This document shows, in pieces, positions 45,516 to 55,862 of a stretch of 64,000 nucleotides of DNA. Every line of letters begins with the position of its first letter. Within the stretch, counting starts at the first letter, position 1. The notes under the pieces are model-generated. The model worked only from the letters and a program-made list of their open reading frames with translations. It did no database searches and had not been told where the DNA came from. Position numbers and translations under genes: made by a program. This DNA is from Apodemus sylvaticus. Taxonomy: Eukaryota > Chordata > Mammalia > Rodentia > Muridae. The DNA lies in the NCBI RefSeq assembly GCF_947179515.1, contig NC_067482.1, positions 72,145,811 to 72,209,810 of the forward strand, written 5' to 3'.

Positions 45516-47033
45516 AATGGGTTACCACACTGGGCATGGATAGATGAGAGGAAAACCTTTTGTATCAATCCTCACCCTCCACCTTGACACAAGGTCTCCC
45601 TGTTTCTCACTGATGCTTGTGCCATGCTAGCTATCCAGCTAGTTTCCAGAAAATCTTGTATTTACCTCCCATGCCTAGGTTGGGCACTGAGGAATGACAG
45701 ACACTTGTATGGCTGTGTCATTCATTCCCTTTGTGGAATCCCAACTCAAATCCTTAAGCTTCTGCAGCAAGCACCTGGCCCACTGACCCTCTGTCTCCAC
45801 ATTCCCCCTTTTCACTTTAACCACACCATCACCCATCTCCTACTTTTCTTCATGTGCACTGTTTTATGCCTATTGTTTTTTTTGTTTTTAATATTGGGAT
45901 TTGTAATTAGCAAATAATCTTTGCATGTAGCTATGAGGCAGTATCCTGCTTCAATCTATATATTCAATGCTCAGTAATCATATCTGAGCTGCTCAAAAGT
46001 CTGTATTTGTTTTTCATCTTCAGTCCCCTTCCCCAATTTTATGTATCTGATATAATTCAACATGTTTCTCAGAACTGAATCTTCTAGGTGGTACTTACGT
46101 ATCTCTCCTTCAAGCCTTTCCTTCCTTTCAGGAGATGCATCTGTATTTATAGTAAGAATCCACAGTGTGTTTAAACATCTGCCTCCTTTTCTACCCTATC
46201 TCACTTCAGTGTCTGCATCTGTGTTCCACCCACCCAGCTTATGTTAGGATTTAAGACTAGTGGATGCTCAGGAACTAAAACTCATACTATAGCCTGCTTC
46301 CCTCAGGTTGAAATGATGTAATGACACAAAGAAAGTTGGATTGTTTTTAAATATGCCAAGCAAATCATACATTCAGTTTTATCTACAGAATGAGTTCAGT
46401 TTTGTTCACTCACGCATTGAAAATTCTGGTCTTGTACTTATTAAACCCCAAGTGAAAGCGATAGCAAGAAGGCAGACTCTCAATAGCTTAAAATTCACAA
46501 TTTCCCATTTTAAGGAATACCACTGGTGTTTGGAACTGAACTGTAACAGCAAAAGCATAGTCTGATTCCACTATTGTTATATGTGGGGAGTTTTTTCCCA
46601 TATACTGGGAGTTTTTCTAGTCTTCCTTTCTGCTGTGAAGGAGACAAAAGCATGAATCTCTTAGGGACAAGCCCTCCTCTCTGCCCCCCTGCTTCAGCTT
46701 CTGATTGTCCCTGGAAACAACCTGTGATGTATAGCGAGGAGGATGAAGTGTAGAGACAGGAAACGAGAACTCAGAAACTGTCATCTAAACAGACTTTATC
46801 TTTAAAGTGTGAGATTTAACAAGCATACCAGAAGCTTGCTTCCGATAGTAAATTCCCCAAATAATCCTCATATAAATTTTTGGAAAGCTAGGATTTTATT
46901 AAATGTATTTTCAAAAATAGTGTTCTTTACTTGGAAACATCCCACCCCCACCAGCCCATCTCCCTATTGTTTTAATGCATAGAGATAAGGATCATTGGCT
47001 AGCAGCTTTCCAATGTCAAGCTGGGATGTGATG
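45512..47033. other. Unassigned non-coding DNA
   Basis: 1.5 kb without a recognised repeat or coding segment. Frames are at most 97 codons. Confidence 0.4.
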
Positions 47034-47363
47034 GTTTGAATGAGAATTGCCTCCATAGGTTCATATATTTGAATGACTGGTCACCAGTTAGTGGAACTGT
47101 TTAGGTAGGATGGGGAGGTGTGGCCTTATTAGAGGAGGTGGGACTTTGGGAGTGGACTTTCAGGTTTCAAATGATCTCAGTCTGATCTCTTACCTCCTAC
47201 TTGTGGATCAACACGTGAGCTCTCAGATGTCCCTGCCACCATGCCTTTGCTCTGTTACTATGGAATCTAACCCTCTGAAACTAAGCCCAAAGTATATACT
47301 TTCTTTTATAAGTGGTTTTGGTCATAGTATCTTTTCATAGTAATAGAAAAGTAACTAAGACCT
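47034..47363 (+). mobile_element. Rodent LTR-like repeat, MaLR-type layout
   Basis: gtgatggtttgaatgagaat, cataggttcatatatttgaa, ttagtggaactgtttaggt, gaggtgtggccttattag, ccctctgaaactaagccc and atagaaaagtaactaagacc follow a frequent mouse LTR-like repeat whose layout parallels THE1/MT-type MaLR LTRs. Confidence 0.7.
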
Positions 47364-48402
47364 GGGGAGTCTCATCATGTGCAACCCTGCCTCAGGCACA
47401 TTGAGCAGTAACTGCTCAGAGAACAAGATGAGTGTGGCAGGGTCTTTCCTCCTACAAGTCCCTCTTCCTGCATCCTTTACAAAGGAATAAAAATGAATTC
47501 ATGTCTAAGCTTCCCAGTGTAAAAATATTGTGATCTGATTTCTCCTTTAATCTTCTGTGACTTGCGAAATTAGATAACAGAATTTATTAGAATTACATAG
47601 GAAAGAAGGATTAGATGTTGTTAAAGGAAATTACAAAATACATCTAGAAAGACACTCAGGGAATATGTCTAGAAAGACATTCATGATCAGATCAGAACAG
47701 TGAGAATACATTTGGAAGGCACCATCCCAGGTGAGTCAAATATTCAGTTGACATTTTTTAGCCTGCATTCCAGTCAGTGTTGTGATCCTTCTCTCAAAAG
47801 TGGAACTATCTCAAGGGCTGATGTTCTGGATGAATCTAAAAAGATGAAAATTATCTGAACATCAGCATCCATCTCTCTGGTTTCTGACTGTGGTTCCAGA
47901 AGAAATCAGCCACTTAACACTTCTACCACCATGTTTTCTCTGCAATAATGGACTGCACATTCAAACCCTGAGCCCAAATAGATTCATCCTTAATTTTAAA
48001 AAGATAGGGTAAATTAAGATAAAGGTGCCATCTCTGAGGCCCCAGAGATCATACTGTAATTAGTTTGGGAGTAGGAAGGCAACATATCTGTGATGTCACA
48101 ATCAGTGAGCAAAATAAAGAATAGTCAGGGGTTCTCTGCACCTGCTGCTCTATTGGAGGAAAGAAGGCTATTGAAAACATTCCTCCTGGAGACTGCTGAC
48201 AAGTGTGAGGCCTGGGCTTTGTGAGAAAGAATGTATTATTATCAGAAGGCAAAAAAGACTTGTGGGTAGGCTATAAGAAAGGGAAACACCCCTGATTCCC
48301 TGATCCAATTTGTGTCTTGGGAATGTGGTATTGAGGAAGCTAACAGTTGAATTTACAGAACATCTCCAACATATAGTTTGTTTCATCATAAGGCTCCATA
48401 AC
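47364..48402. other. Unassigned non-coding DNA
   Basis: Nothing recognised. Confidence 0.4.
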
Positions 48403-48450
<48 letters not shown>

Positions 48451-48463
48451 AGAGAGAGAGAGA
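48403..48463. repeat. (GT)n(GA)n compound microsatellite
   Basis: About 22 gt units followed by about 7 ga units. Confidence 0.93.
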
Positions 48464-49379
48464 GTTCTGATTATGTAAAAATAGAATAAGGGAGATGTGC
48501 AATGTCCTGATAAAATTCCATCCTTTGGAGTCAATATGGACTAGCTTTAATCTTCAAGAGTTCCTGGAAAAGACCTTTGTTGTAAAGGAGTATAGGCGGT
48601 ATCACAGAAAAACAGGATTCAGAAAACTCTAGGGAACTCAAATTAGAAAACCTCTTTTATTTTAATTTTGTAGTATACATTTTGAAATCTTTCCTTGGTT
48701 TTCTGTAGTTTGAATAAAATTTTTCTTGTAAAGAATATGAATCATATGGTTGGTTGGTTTGTTTGTTTGTTTCCATGACGCATACCACCACTGAGTAAAC
48801 TACTCTATCAGGCACATTTCCAGGCAGTCTGTCAGTCTTTACATTTTCATAAAAGCACTAGGTGACATCTCTTACTGTCACCATGTTGAAGATGATGAAC
48901 TATGCCACCTTACGAAATTTAGACTGACTACTTAGTCAACAGTCCTTCCAAAACCATCATGCTTGGCCAGGTAGTTTGTAATGGGTTCCTGTCTCAATTG
49001 TGCAAGAAGATTATGGAATTATTCCCTTGTGTGGCCCAAAAGGCTGGATGATTGTTTTGCTATTCCTGGGGTCATCTTCAAGTGACCAATTTTCAATCTT
49101 GCCAGTTCACTCAGATGAAATTCAAATAGTATTCCATTCACTGGACATGCAACAAATTCACAATAGTAACTCCATTGTAGATATCTGCTCTTCTGAAATT
49201 CTGTTGATAAAGCAGACCACTAACATTTCTTTTAAAACTTCAGCCCATGAGACTCTATTGAATGGGCTTATAGCCTGCAGACTCATCCTTTGATCCTTAC
49301 CCAGAATCCTGAGCTCTCCAGAATTTGGCTAGCATCATAGAAAAATAGAACCAGAAACATAAGAGCCTTCAGAACCTTC
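48464..49379. other. Unassigned DNA, possible reversed MIR near 48840-48960
   Basis: Faint MIR similarity only. A 97-codon frame (49000-49293) has no recognised domain. Confidence 0.35.
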
Positions 49380-49395
49380 AAGAAGTTCATGTTCT
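49380..49395 (+). repeat. Left TSD of the inverted L1
   Basis: aagaagttcatgttct matches 50292-50307 with one t/c difference. Confidence 0.8.
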
Positions 49396-50291
49396 CATAC
49401 ACTAGCAGAGCCTCCTAGGTGATAGCTATATATGACTCCAGTCAGCAAGTACTTGTGGACATCAATAATACTGTCTGGGTTTTGTAAGTGTATATGGGAT
49501 GGATCACTAGGTGGGGTAGTCTCTGGATGGTCTTTCCCTCAGACTCTGCTCCATACTTTGTATCTCCTTCTGTGGGAATTTTGTTCCCCCTTCTCAGAAG
49601 GACCAGAGTATCCATACATTTTTCTTCCTTCTTGAGCATCATTTGATATGTGAATTGTGTCTTGGGTATTCCAAGCTTCTGGGCTAATATCCACTTATCA
49701 GTGAGTACATACCATTTGTGTTCTTTTGTGATTGGGTTACTTCACTCAGGATATATTTTCTAATTCCATCCATTTGTCTAAGAATTTCATGAATTTATTG
49801 TTTTTAATAGCTGAGTAGTATTCCACTGTGTAAGTATACCACATTTTCTGCATTCATTCCTCCAAATACAGAGGGGGACACTCTCAGTCAGCCATTGAAC
49901 TGAGCACAGGGTCCCCAATGGGGGAGCTAGAGAAAGGATCCAAGGAGTTGAAAGGGTTTGCAGTGCCATAGGAGGAACAACAATATGAGCCTTCCAGAGC
50001 TCCCAAGGACAAAACCATGAACCAGAGAGTGCACATGGAGGGACCCACAGCAGCAGACACATAGCCAGTAGAGGATGGCTTTGTTGGACATCAAAGGGAG
50101 GAGAGGCCCTTGGTCCTGGAAAGGCTCGATGCTCCAGTGTGGGGGAATGCTGGGACAGGAAAGCAGGAGAGAGTTCATTGGGGAACAGGGGGAGGAGAGA
50201 TGGGTTATGAGACTTTCTGGGGAGGACACCAGGAAAGGGGACAACATTTGAAATGTAAATGAAGAATATACCGAATTAAAAAAGAAAAACA
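49396..50291 (+). mobile_element. L1 3' end with 5' inversion (twin-priming form)
   Basis: 49396-49861 reads on the - strand as ORF2 end and proximal 3'UTR (+ strand words: ggctaatatccacttatcag, ctgagtagtattccactgtg). 49862-50291 reads on + as the distal 3'UTR: aaatacagagggggacac, tgagcacagggtccccaatg, gaaatgtaaatgaag, A-rich end. In an intact L1 the - segment's end (ggctctgc at about 49405) is followed directly by aaatacagagg, so the two pieces were neighbours and the 5' one flipped. TSDs at 49380-49395 and 50292-50307 bracket both pieces, showing one event. Confidence 0.88.
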
Positions 50292-50307
50292 AAGAAGTTC
50301 ATGTCCT
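50292..50307 (+). repeat. Right TSD of the inverted L1
   Basis: aagaagttcatgtcct, 15 of 16 bases identical to 49380-49395. Confidence 0.8.
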
Positions 50308-50924
50308 GCAGCATAACTTAGTGCTGGCTGAGATCTTCTTAGTGCTCCTTAACTCACTTTTCCTAACTTAGAATCTTGTTACTCTTGGTTTAGAAAGGAC
50401 CTCAATATGGTTACCTATAGACTGGCCAGTCCAGAACACAAGTGAAAAGATAAGTTAGGAAGTGTGGGCTTGGAACTGGCACACAGCAGATAGTAGTAAC
50501 GAAGATATGGAAGCAAAAAGGGGGAGCCAAAAAAATTATAAAGCCTAATAGCCACTTTTCCCAAGAAAGCAGATATCCCTCCAGACTGCAGATATCCACA
50601 AAGGAACCCCTCCAAAGGAGGATTTATAATCAAGAACCAGACACCTACAGGCTGTGTTTAAATAAAGTTTTATTGGACCATGTCAGTCTGGCTTGTCCAA
50701 CCTGCTGCCATGGGTGCTTCCATACCTCCCAGGAGAGCAGAAGTTCTTAAGGCCCATAAATCTATAAGCTTATAATGTCTCCTTATAGAAAAGGAAACCC
50801 AGAATCATCCCAAGATCCTCTAGGACTGTCCAACATAAAAGGATTTTTCATTCATATTAAACTAATTCAGTGGGTCACTTCTGTGTGGTACCTCTCTTGA
50901 GCAGGCATAGTAATCTTGTATGTT
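50308..50924. other. Unassigned non-coding DNA
   Basis: Nothing recognised. A tttaaataaagttttattgg word near 50658 resembles a polyadenylation region but has no gene context. Confidence 0.4.
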
Positions 50925-51510
50925 AGGGTTCTCTAGAGTCATCAAACTTATGGAATGTATATATTAAGGGAATATATTATAATGATTTACAGTCTGTAGT
51001 TTAACTAACCCAACAATAGGCAGCTGTGGATGGGAAGTCCAAGAATCTAGTAGTTGTTCAAACTCATGAGGTTAATTGTATCACCTGGTATTCTGTGGAA
51101 GATAGAATCCTGAAGTAGGTTCTAACAGATGTGCTGGAAAGCAAGTGCAAGTGGGCAAAGAATGGTGAGTCTTCCTTCTTCCAATGTCCTTATGTAGGCC
51201 TCCAGAAGAAGGTGTGACCCAGATTAAAAGTGTGTATCACCATGCCTGGATCTGGAATTTGCTTTGTCCCAGGCTGGTCTTCAACTCGGAGATTTGCCTG
51301 CCTCAGTCTCCTGGTGTTAAAGGTGTGTACTACCTTGTGGGGGGCCTAAGCTTTTCATGGCCACTATACCTCAAGATCTCCATGTCAAGATCCATGTCAG
51401 AACCCTGTGTCTTCTAGCCTCAAGATCTGGATCACAAGTGTGTCCTCCATTTCTGGATTACAGCTCATTACAGATGTAATCAAGTTGACAACCAAAATTA
51501 TCCATCATAT
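50925..51510. mobile_element. Composite rodent medium-reiterated repeat (RMER-like)
   Basis: gttagggttctctagagtca, aatgatttacagtctgtagt, ctgtggatgggaagtccaag, ccttatgtaggcctccagaa, cctcaagatctggatcacaa and atcaagttgacaaccaaaat are words of a common rodent composite repeat. Its middle (51219-51336: ggctggtcttcaactcgg, gcctgcctcagtctcctgg, taaaggtgtgtactacc) reads as a reversed B1/B4-type SINE. Confidence 0.6.
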
Positions 51511-52562
51511 CTTGCAATCATGGTCTTGCTACATCTAGACTCAGGGTCATCATCTTCTGAACAAAGATTCCTAAAACACTACTCAGTCCTTAAACAAACA
51601 ATGGCATTTACAGTATAATCTTTCACAAAACAACTACTGAAGTGAAGTCTACAGATGCTTCTGTCTGGAATATGCCCTCATATATCATTCAGATCTGATG
51701 AAATGTCATTCTCTTGAAGAAGGGACTCCAACCACATGACCCAAGTGAAGACACCGTTTCCTTCTTCTCATCTTAAAGTCTCCAGAGCTCCCAGTACTAA
51801 GTCCCAGTGTGCTGTAGAAGCCTTTGTCTAGCTCTGACCTCTTCTCAATGGAGCTGGGGACCTCATTTACATTTTCAGTACCACTCTGCCAGTCCCTATG
51901 CACTTACCTCATTCACTACATAAATGCTGACATGAATAAAGAATGGGACCAATCATGAGATTTCACCTCCCATCCCTGGGTTAAGATGAGTTTCAGAAAG
52001 AGGGGAGGGAGTGGTTTGGAGAAACAAACGCAATACAATTATTACAAAACATGAACCACTTTTTTTTTAACTTTAGGGCATGCCAAAATGTCTAATTGAA
52101 CCATAGAAGAAAGCGTTTTTCTTTTATAAGATGGCAAAACTATGAAACATAGTGCCAAATGTGCAGTGTGGCATAGATCTGAATATGTGAGCCTTTCGGA
52201 TCAAACACAAACACATACACACAGATTGATTAGAATCACCTAGCACCAGGGTAATTCTGTGGGTTGAGTATGTCTTATCTATAGTATTTGAACACAAGTG
52301 TTCTACATCTCAGATTTTGTTTTTAATTACTCTCTGAGAATCCCTGATCTGAAGATCTGGAAACCCCTGACTACTGTATAGGCTGAAGCCCTTGGCTGTA
52401 CTAGCAGCCACTAGGGATGCTTGCTGTATAGAGAAAGGGATGTTGTGGGGATACTCACTACCTGCCCTCTGGCCCCTCGAGGAACTCTACTGGAGGACTT
52501 CACTTCCCCTTCTAGCTGGACATGCAGCAGATGGCATTTCTCAGAACCCAATTCCACCCTCT
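51511..52562. other. Unassigned non-coding DNA
   Basis: Nothing recognised. The 156-codon frame at 52392-52862 crosses a TATG repeat and is not a gene. Confidence 0.4.
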
Positions 52563-52690
52563 GTTTTATATATGTATATGTGTATATATGTATATATGTG
52601 TGTATGCGCATGTGTATGTGCAAATGCATATTTATATGTATATGTATATTTATATGTATGTGTATATGTATATGATATATATGTATATAT
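52563..52690. repeat. (TATG)n/(TA)n simple repeat
   Basis: tatatgtatatgtgtatat-type variants over about 128 bp. Confidence 0.92.
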
Positions 52691-54439
52691 TCAAGTTAAA
52701 GATATAAGTTTTTCATTCACATTTCTGTTCTATTTAATCTTATATTTCAGTTATTCACTTTACATCCCACTCTCACTTTTTATGTTCAGAATAAAAGTAA
52801 GAACTAAAAGGATGCCCTGTCACCCAGAAAGCTCTTCCTGCACCCTCCATGGCCTCTGCTGATGGGCAGGAATCACCACTTCCTGGGAAGTCATGAGAAA
52901 AGCTGCCTTCCTTGGCCACAGTTTGACCTCAGGCAGCTCCATACCAAATGCCTCTTTAAAGCAAGCTTTATGCCTTAACTAGCAAGAGCAGTTTCCTGTA
53001 GAGAGCGCTTCTAGCCACCACTGGGTGTAACCAATGCCTGTAGCCAAAGGCTGGGCCTCTCCAGCAAAGCAAGGATTCTTTCTCCAGGTCCATCAACTGC
53101 CAGAGAGCTGCCCAGGACTCCAGACATTTTAGGGAAAAATATTTCTCAGCATACAAGACGCATTTTATACTTTAATCAAAATAACAGCCCTTTTTTTCCC
53201 CATTGCCATGACTAAAAGGCACCCTGTGAAGAGAGAATTCCTGGATCCTGGGAGAAAGGCATGAGACGCTGAGGAATGCTCTCTCTAGGACACTACCTCA
53301 CTGTGGTATGAAAAACAGTAACATCAAATCACGCTGAGTAAAAAATTTGTTCTTTTCCTTTCAAGAGAAAATATCCAGCTCAGCAAACAAAGAACCCTTC
53401 AAAATTTTAGGGACTTCTAATTACAACAAATAGTCTTGGCTACAAAGTGACATCTACTCTGAGATTTATAACCTCTAGTTTCTTAGAAAATGCTACTTTT
53501 GGAGACTGGAGTCAATTCTTGTTTGTTAAGTTGAGGGTCTGGGGATTCCTAAACAGTCAAATTAATTCAGTCAGTAGTGCCTGGGGGAAAAAAAAACAGA
53601 CCCAGGATTCATTTCTATGTTTGCTGCTTTTCGTCTGCGTAGGTTATCTTAGACAAACCTTAACCTATCTGAACTACAGTTCTTCAAATGCGGTTAGCCA
53701 AAATTGCCTGCCTTTAAAGCCAGGTTAAGGAGGTAAGTGTGCATTTTTAAGGTACCTGAAGCAGCATGGATGGAGTAATACCTTCATATATTTTTGCTCC
53801 CAGACCCTTCACTTTAGAGCAGATGTAGGATGGGCTCAGGACCTCAGGACAATAACTTAAAAACCTAAAGAAGAAGTAATGGAGACTGAGGTTAGTGTGG
53901 AGAAGAAAAGACTAAAGGGGTCATGAAAATATCTTCAAAGAAGTGAAGTGGGAAACTTATAGACAGCAGGGTTATGAAAAAGAGCAGGAATCCGTGGGAA
54001 TGACAGGGAGGTGGGCTTTAGTTTCGAGTGGTGTAGGCATGGACTAAGAATTGAAAGTGGTCTGTGAAGTCAGACAGGTCTGAGTTCTTTTATGAGTTCT
54101 TTTATGAGTTTGGGAATTTTTGTTTACTTCCTGGGTTTTGATTTGGTTTCTGAGAAAAATGGAGCCAATTATAATTCTGAGAGTCAATTGGAGAGATGAA
54201 CAATAAGTGCGTGGTGGTATAAAACATTCCACCCTGGCTCATAACAATAAAATGGACCGTAACGTGACACTGTGTGATTACAGTAATGGCTATTCAAATT
54301 TTCCAGAGTGCACAAAAACATCAGAGAAGGGGGGCGGTAAGGATTTCTGGATTTTAGAAAAAAGGAGAACACATTTAGGAATCCCTTGTTATTGTGGTCC
54401 TAAATTACTGTTGTCAATAATTTTCTTTTGGCTGTTGTG
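52691..54439. other. Unassigned non-coding DNA
   Basis: 1.7 kb without a recognised repeat. The 93-codon frame at 53447-53728 has no recognised domain. Confidence 0.4.
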
Positions 54440-54486
54440 GTTGGGTTTTTTTTTTTTTTTTGGTTTGTTTTTTGGTTTGTTTTTGA
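54440..54486. repeat. T-rich/(GGTTTGTTTT)n tract
   Basis: A T16 run followed by ggtttgtttt variants. It lies beside a reversed L1M and may be part of its tail. Confidence 0.75.
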
Positions 54487-54790
54487 CTAACAGCTTCACT
54501 AAAATATAATTAATATATTCATAAAACTCACCTTGCCAAAATGCTCCAGCCAGTGGCTCTCAGTGTGCCTAGAACTGTGCAACCATCTAGGTACCATCTG
54601 CATCACCTATTTACCTGTTAGGGACTGCCACAGGTTCTTACACCCACTTCCCATTTTCCCTCCTTCTCCTTCCTGATAGCCACCAATCTTTCCATCACTC
54701 TGTGCCTTATGAATGGAGTCATGCAGTACACTACTTGGACTTTCTAGATTAGGTTAATTTCAGTGGAATGATCTATTCTAAATATGGATA
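54487..54790 (-). mobile_element. Ancient L1M 3' region
   Basis: Read on +, aaatataattaatatattc, ataaaactcaccttgcc, ctgtgcaaccatctaggtac, cacttcccattttccctcc, gatagccaccaatc and gaatggagtcatgcagta follow the reversed old-L1 3' region shared by many mammals. Confidence 0.6.
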
Positions 54791-54812
54791 GCACTGTGGC
54801 ATGATTGGAGTC

Positions 54813-54966
54813 CATAGGTGGGGTGCATAGATAGGGATCATGGGTGGGGTGCACAGGTGGGGTTCATGGGTGGGGTCCATAGGTGGGGTTCATGGGTGGG
54901 ATCCATAGGTGGGGTTCATGGGTGGGGTGCATAGGTGATGATCCACGATGGAGCCCATAGGTGGAG
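54813..54966 (+). repeat. G-rich minisatellite, ~26-bp unit
   Basis: About six copies built from cataggtggggttcatgggt followed by gggg variants. Units differ at a few sites (gcacagg, gggatcc, gtgatgatcc), with decay toward the right end. Confidence 0.88.
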
Positions 54967-55144
54967 GTCTGGACTGAACACAAAGGAGAGAGATGAGCGC
55001 CAGCTCATGTGAAGGCATGCTTGCCCTCACGTCCCTGTCCCCACCTATGCTCTTTCTCTCCTTTAGTCTCTCTTTTCCCTTCCTAACTGCAGCCACCTCT
55101 TGCTCCTTTGGTCATGTTTTCCCATCATTAGTCAAAATAAACCC

Positions 55145-55788
55145 TTTCTGGGCCAGTCCCATGCCCAGCAGCAGATGAACAATACAAGATAAACTCCGTG
55201 GCACGTTTGACGTTGCCTTTCCTCCTCCTCCTCTTCCCCTTACTCCTCCTCCTCCTCTTCCCCTTACTCCTCCTCCTTCTCTTTCCCTCCTCCTCCTCTT
55301 CCCCTTACTCCTCCTCCTTCTCTTTCCCTCCTCCTCCTCTTCCCCTTACTTCTCCTCCTCCTCTTCCCCTTACTCCTCCTCCTCCTCTTTCCCTCCTCCT
55401 CCTCTTCTTCCCTCTTCTTTTGTTAACTTTACCAGGTCTTTGTGTATGTATCACAGTTCCCAATATTTTATGTGATTTCTGTGTCTATGAACACGTATAT
55501 CTCTCTACATCTATATGTGTTTCCTGTGCTTTTTCTTTAACTCCTTTGTTCCTGTTTGGTTTGGTTTGTTCTACTCTGGTTTGTTAGTTTTACATATTTT
55601 TTGTTGTTGTTCAGTTATTTTTTACTATTATTTAGGTGCCTGTTTTCTAATGCAGAGAGAAAGAAAGGGAATAAATTTGGGTGGGAGGGGAGATGGGAAC
55701 AATCTGGGAGGAGGTGGGGGAGGGAAACCTGATTTCAGAATAGATTGTATGGGTAAAAAATATGTTTTCAATAAAAAAATAGATAAAT
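55145..55788 (+). mobile_element. L1 3'UTR insertion with expanded pyrimidine tract
   Basis: Starts near cagtcccatgcccagcagca and acaagataaactccgtgg. After the pyrimidine tract it continues with ccaggtctttgtgtatgt, aggtgcctgttttctaatgc, tgggaggaggtgggggag, gattgtatgggtaaaaaata and tttcaataaaaaaatag, the Lx-type rodent L1 3' end. It is bracketed by the 10-bp TSD aaataaaccc. Confidence 0.75.
55217..55418. repeat. Pyrimidine tract with ~30-bp higher-order repeat
   Basis: Blocks of (tcc)3-4 ttcccctta alternate with (tcc)2 ttctctttccc, giving an irregular higher-order period of roughly 30 bp over 200 bp inside the L1 3'UTR. The 129-codon frame at 55198-55587 is its translation. Confidence 0.92.
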
Positions 55789-55862
55789 AAATAAACCCCA
55801 TCTTCTTTAAGTTGCTTTTGTTGGGGATTTCATCACAACAAGAAGAAAAGCAACCAATACAG

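Larger units (their letters stand above)
54970..55862 (+). mobile_element. LTR-like rodent repeat interrupted by an L1 3'UTR
   Basis: Left part 54970-55144 (gagagagatgagcgccagct, ctgcagccacctcttgctcc, gtcaaaataaaccc) and right part 55799-55862 (cttctttaagttgcttttg, gatttcatcacaac, aagcaaccaatacag) are consecutive in a common rodent LTR-like repeat. They are separated by the L1 at 55145-55788. aaatagaccc-type ambiguity aside, aaataaaccc occurs at 55135-55144 and 55789-55798 as a TSD. Confidence 0.65.

Noticed and set aside
52392..52862. 156-codon frame with Tyr/Val/Cys-rich stretch
   Set aside because: The core is a translated TATG/TA simple repeat.
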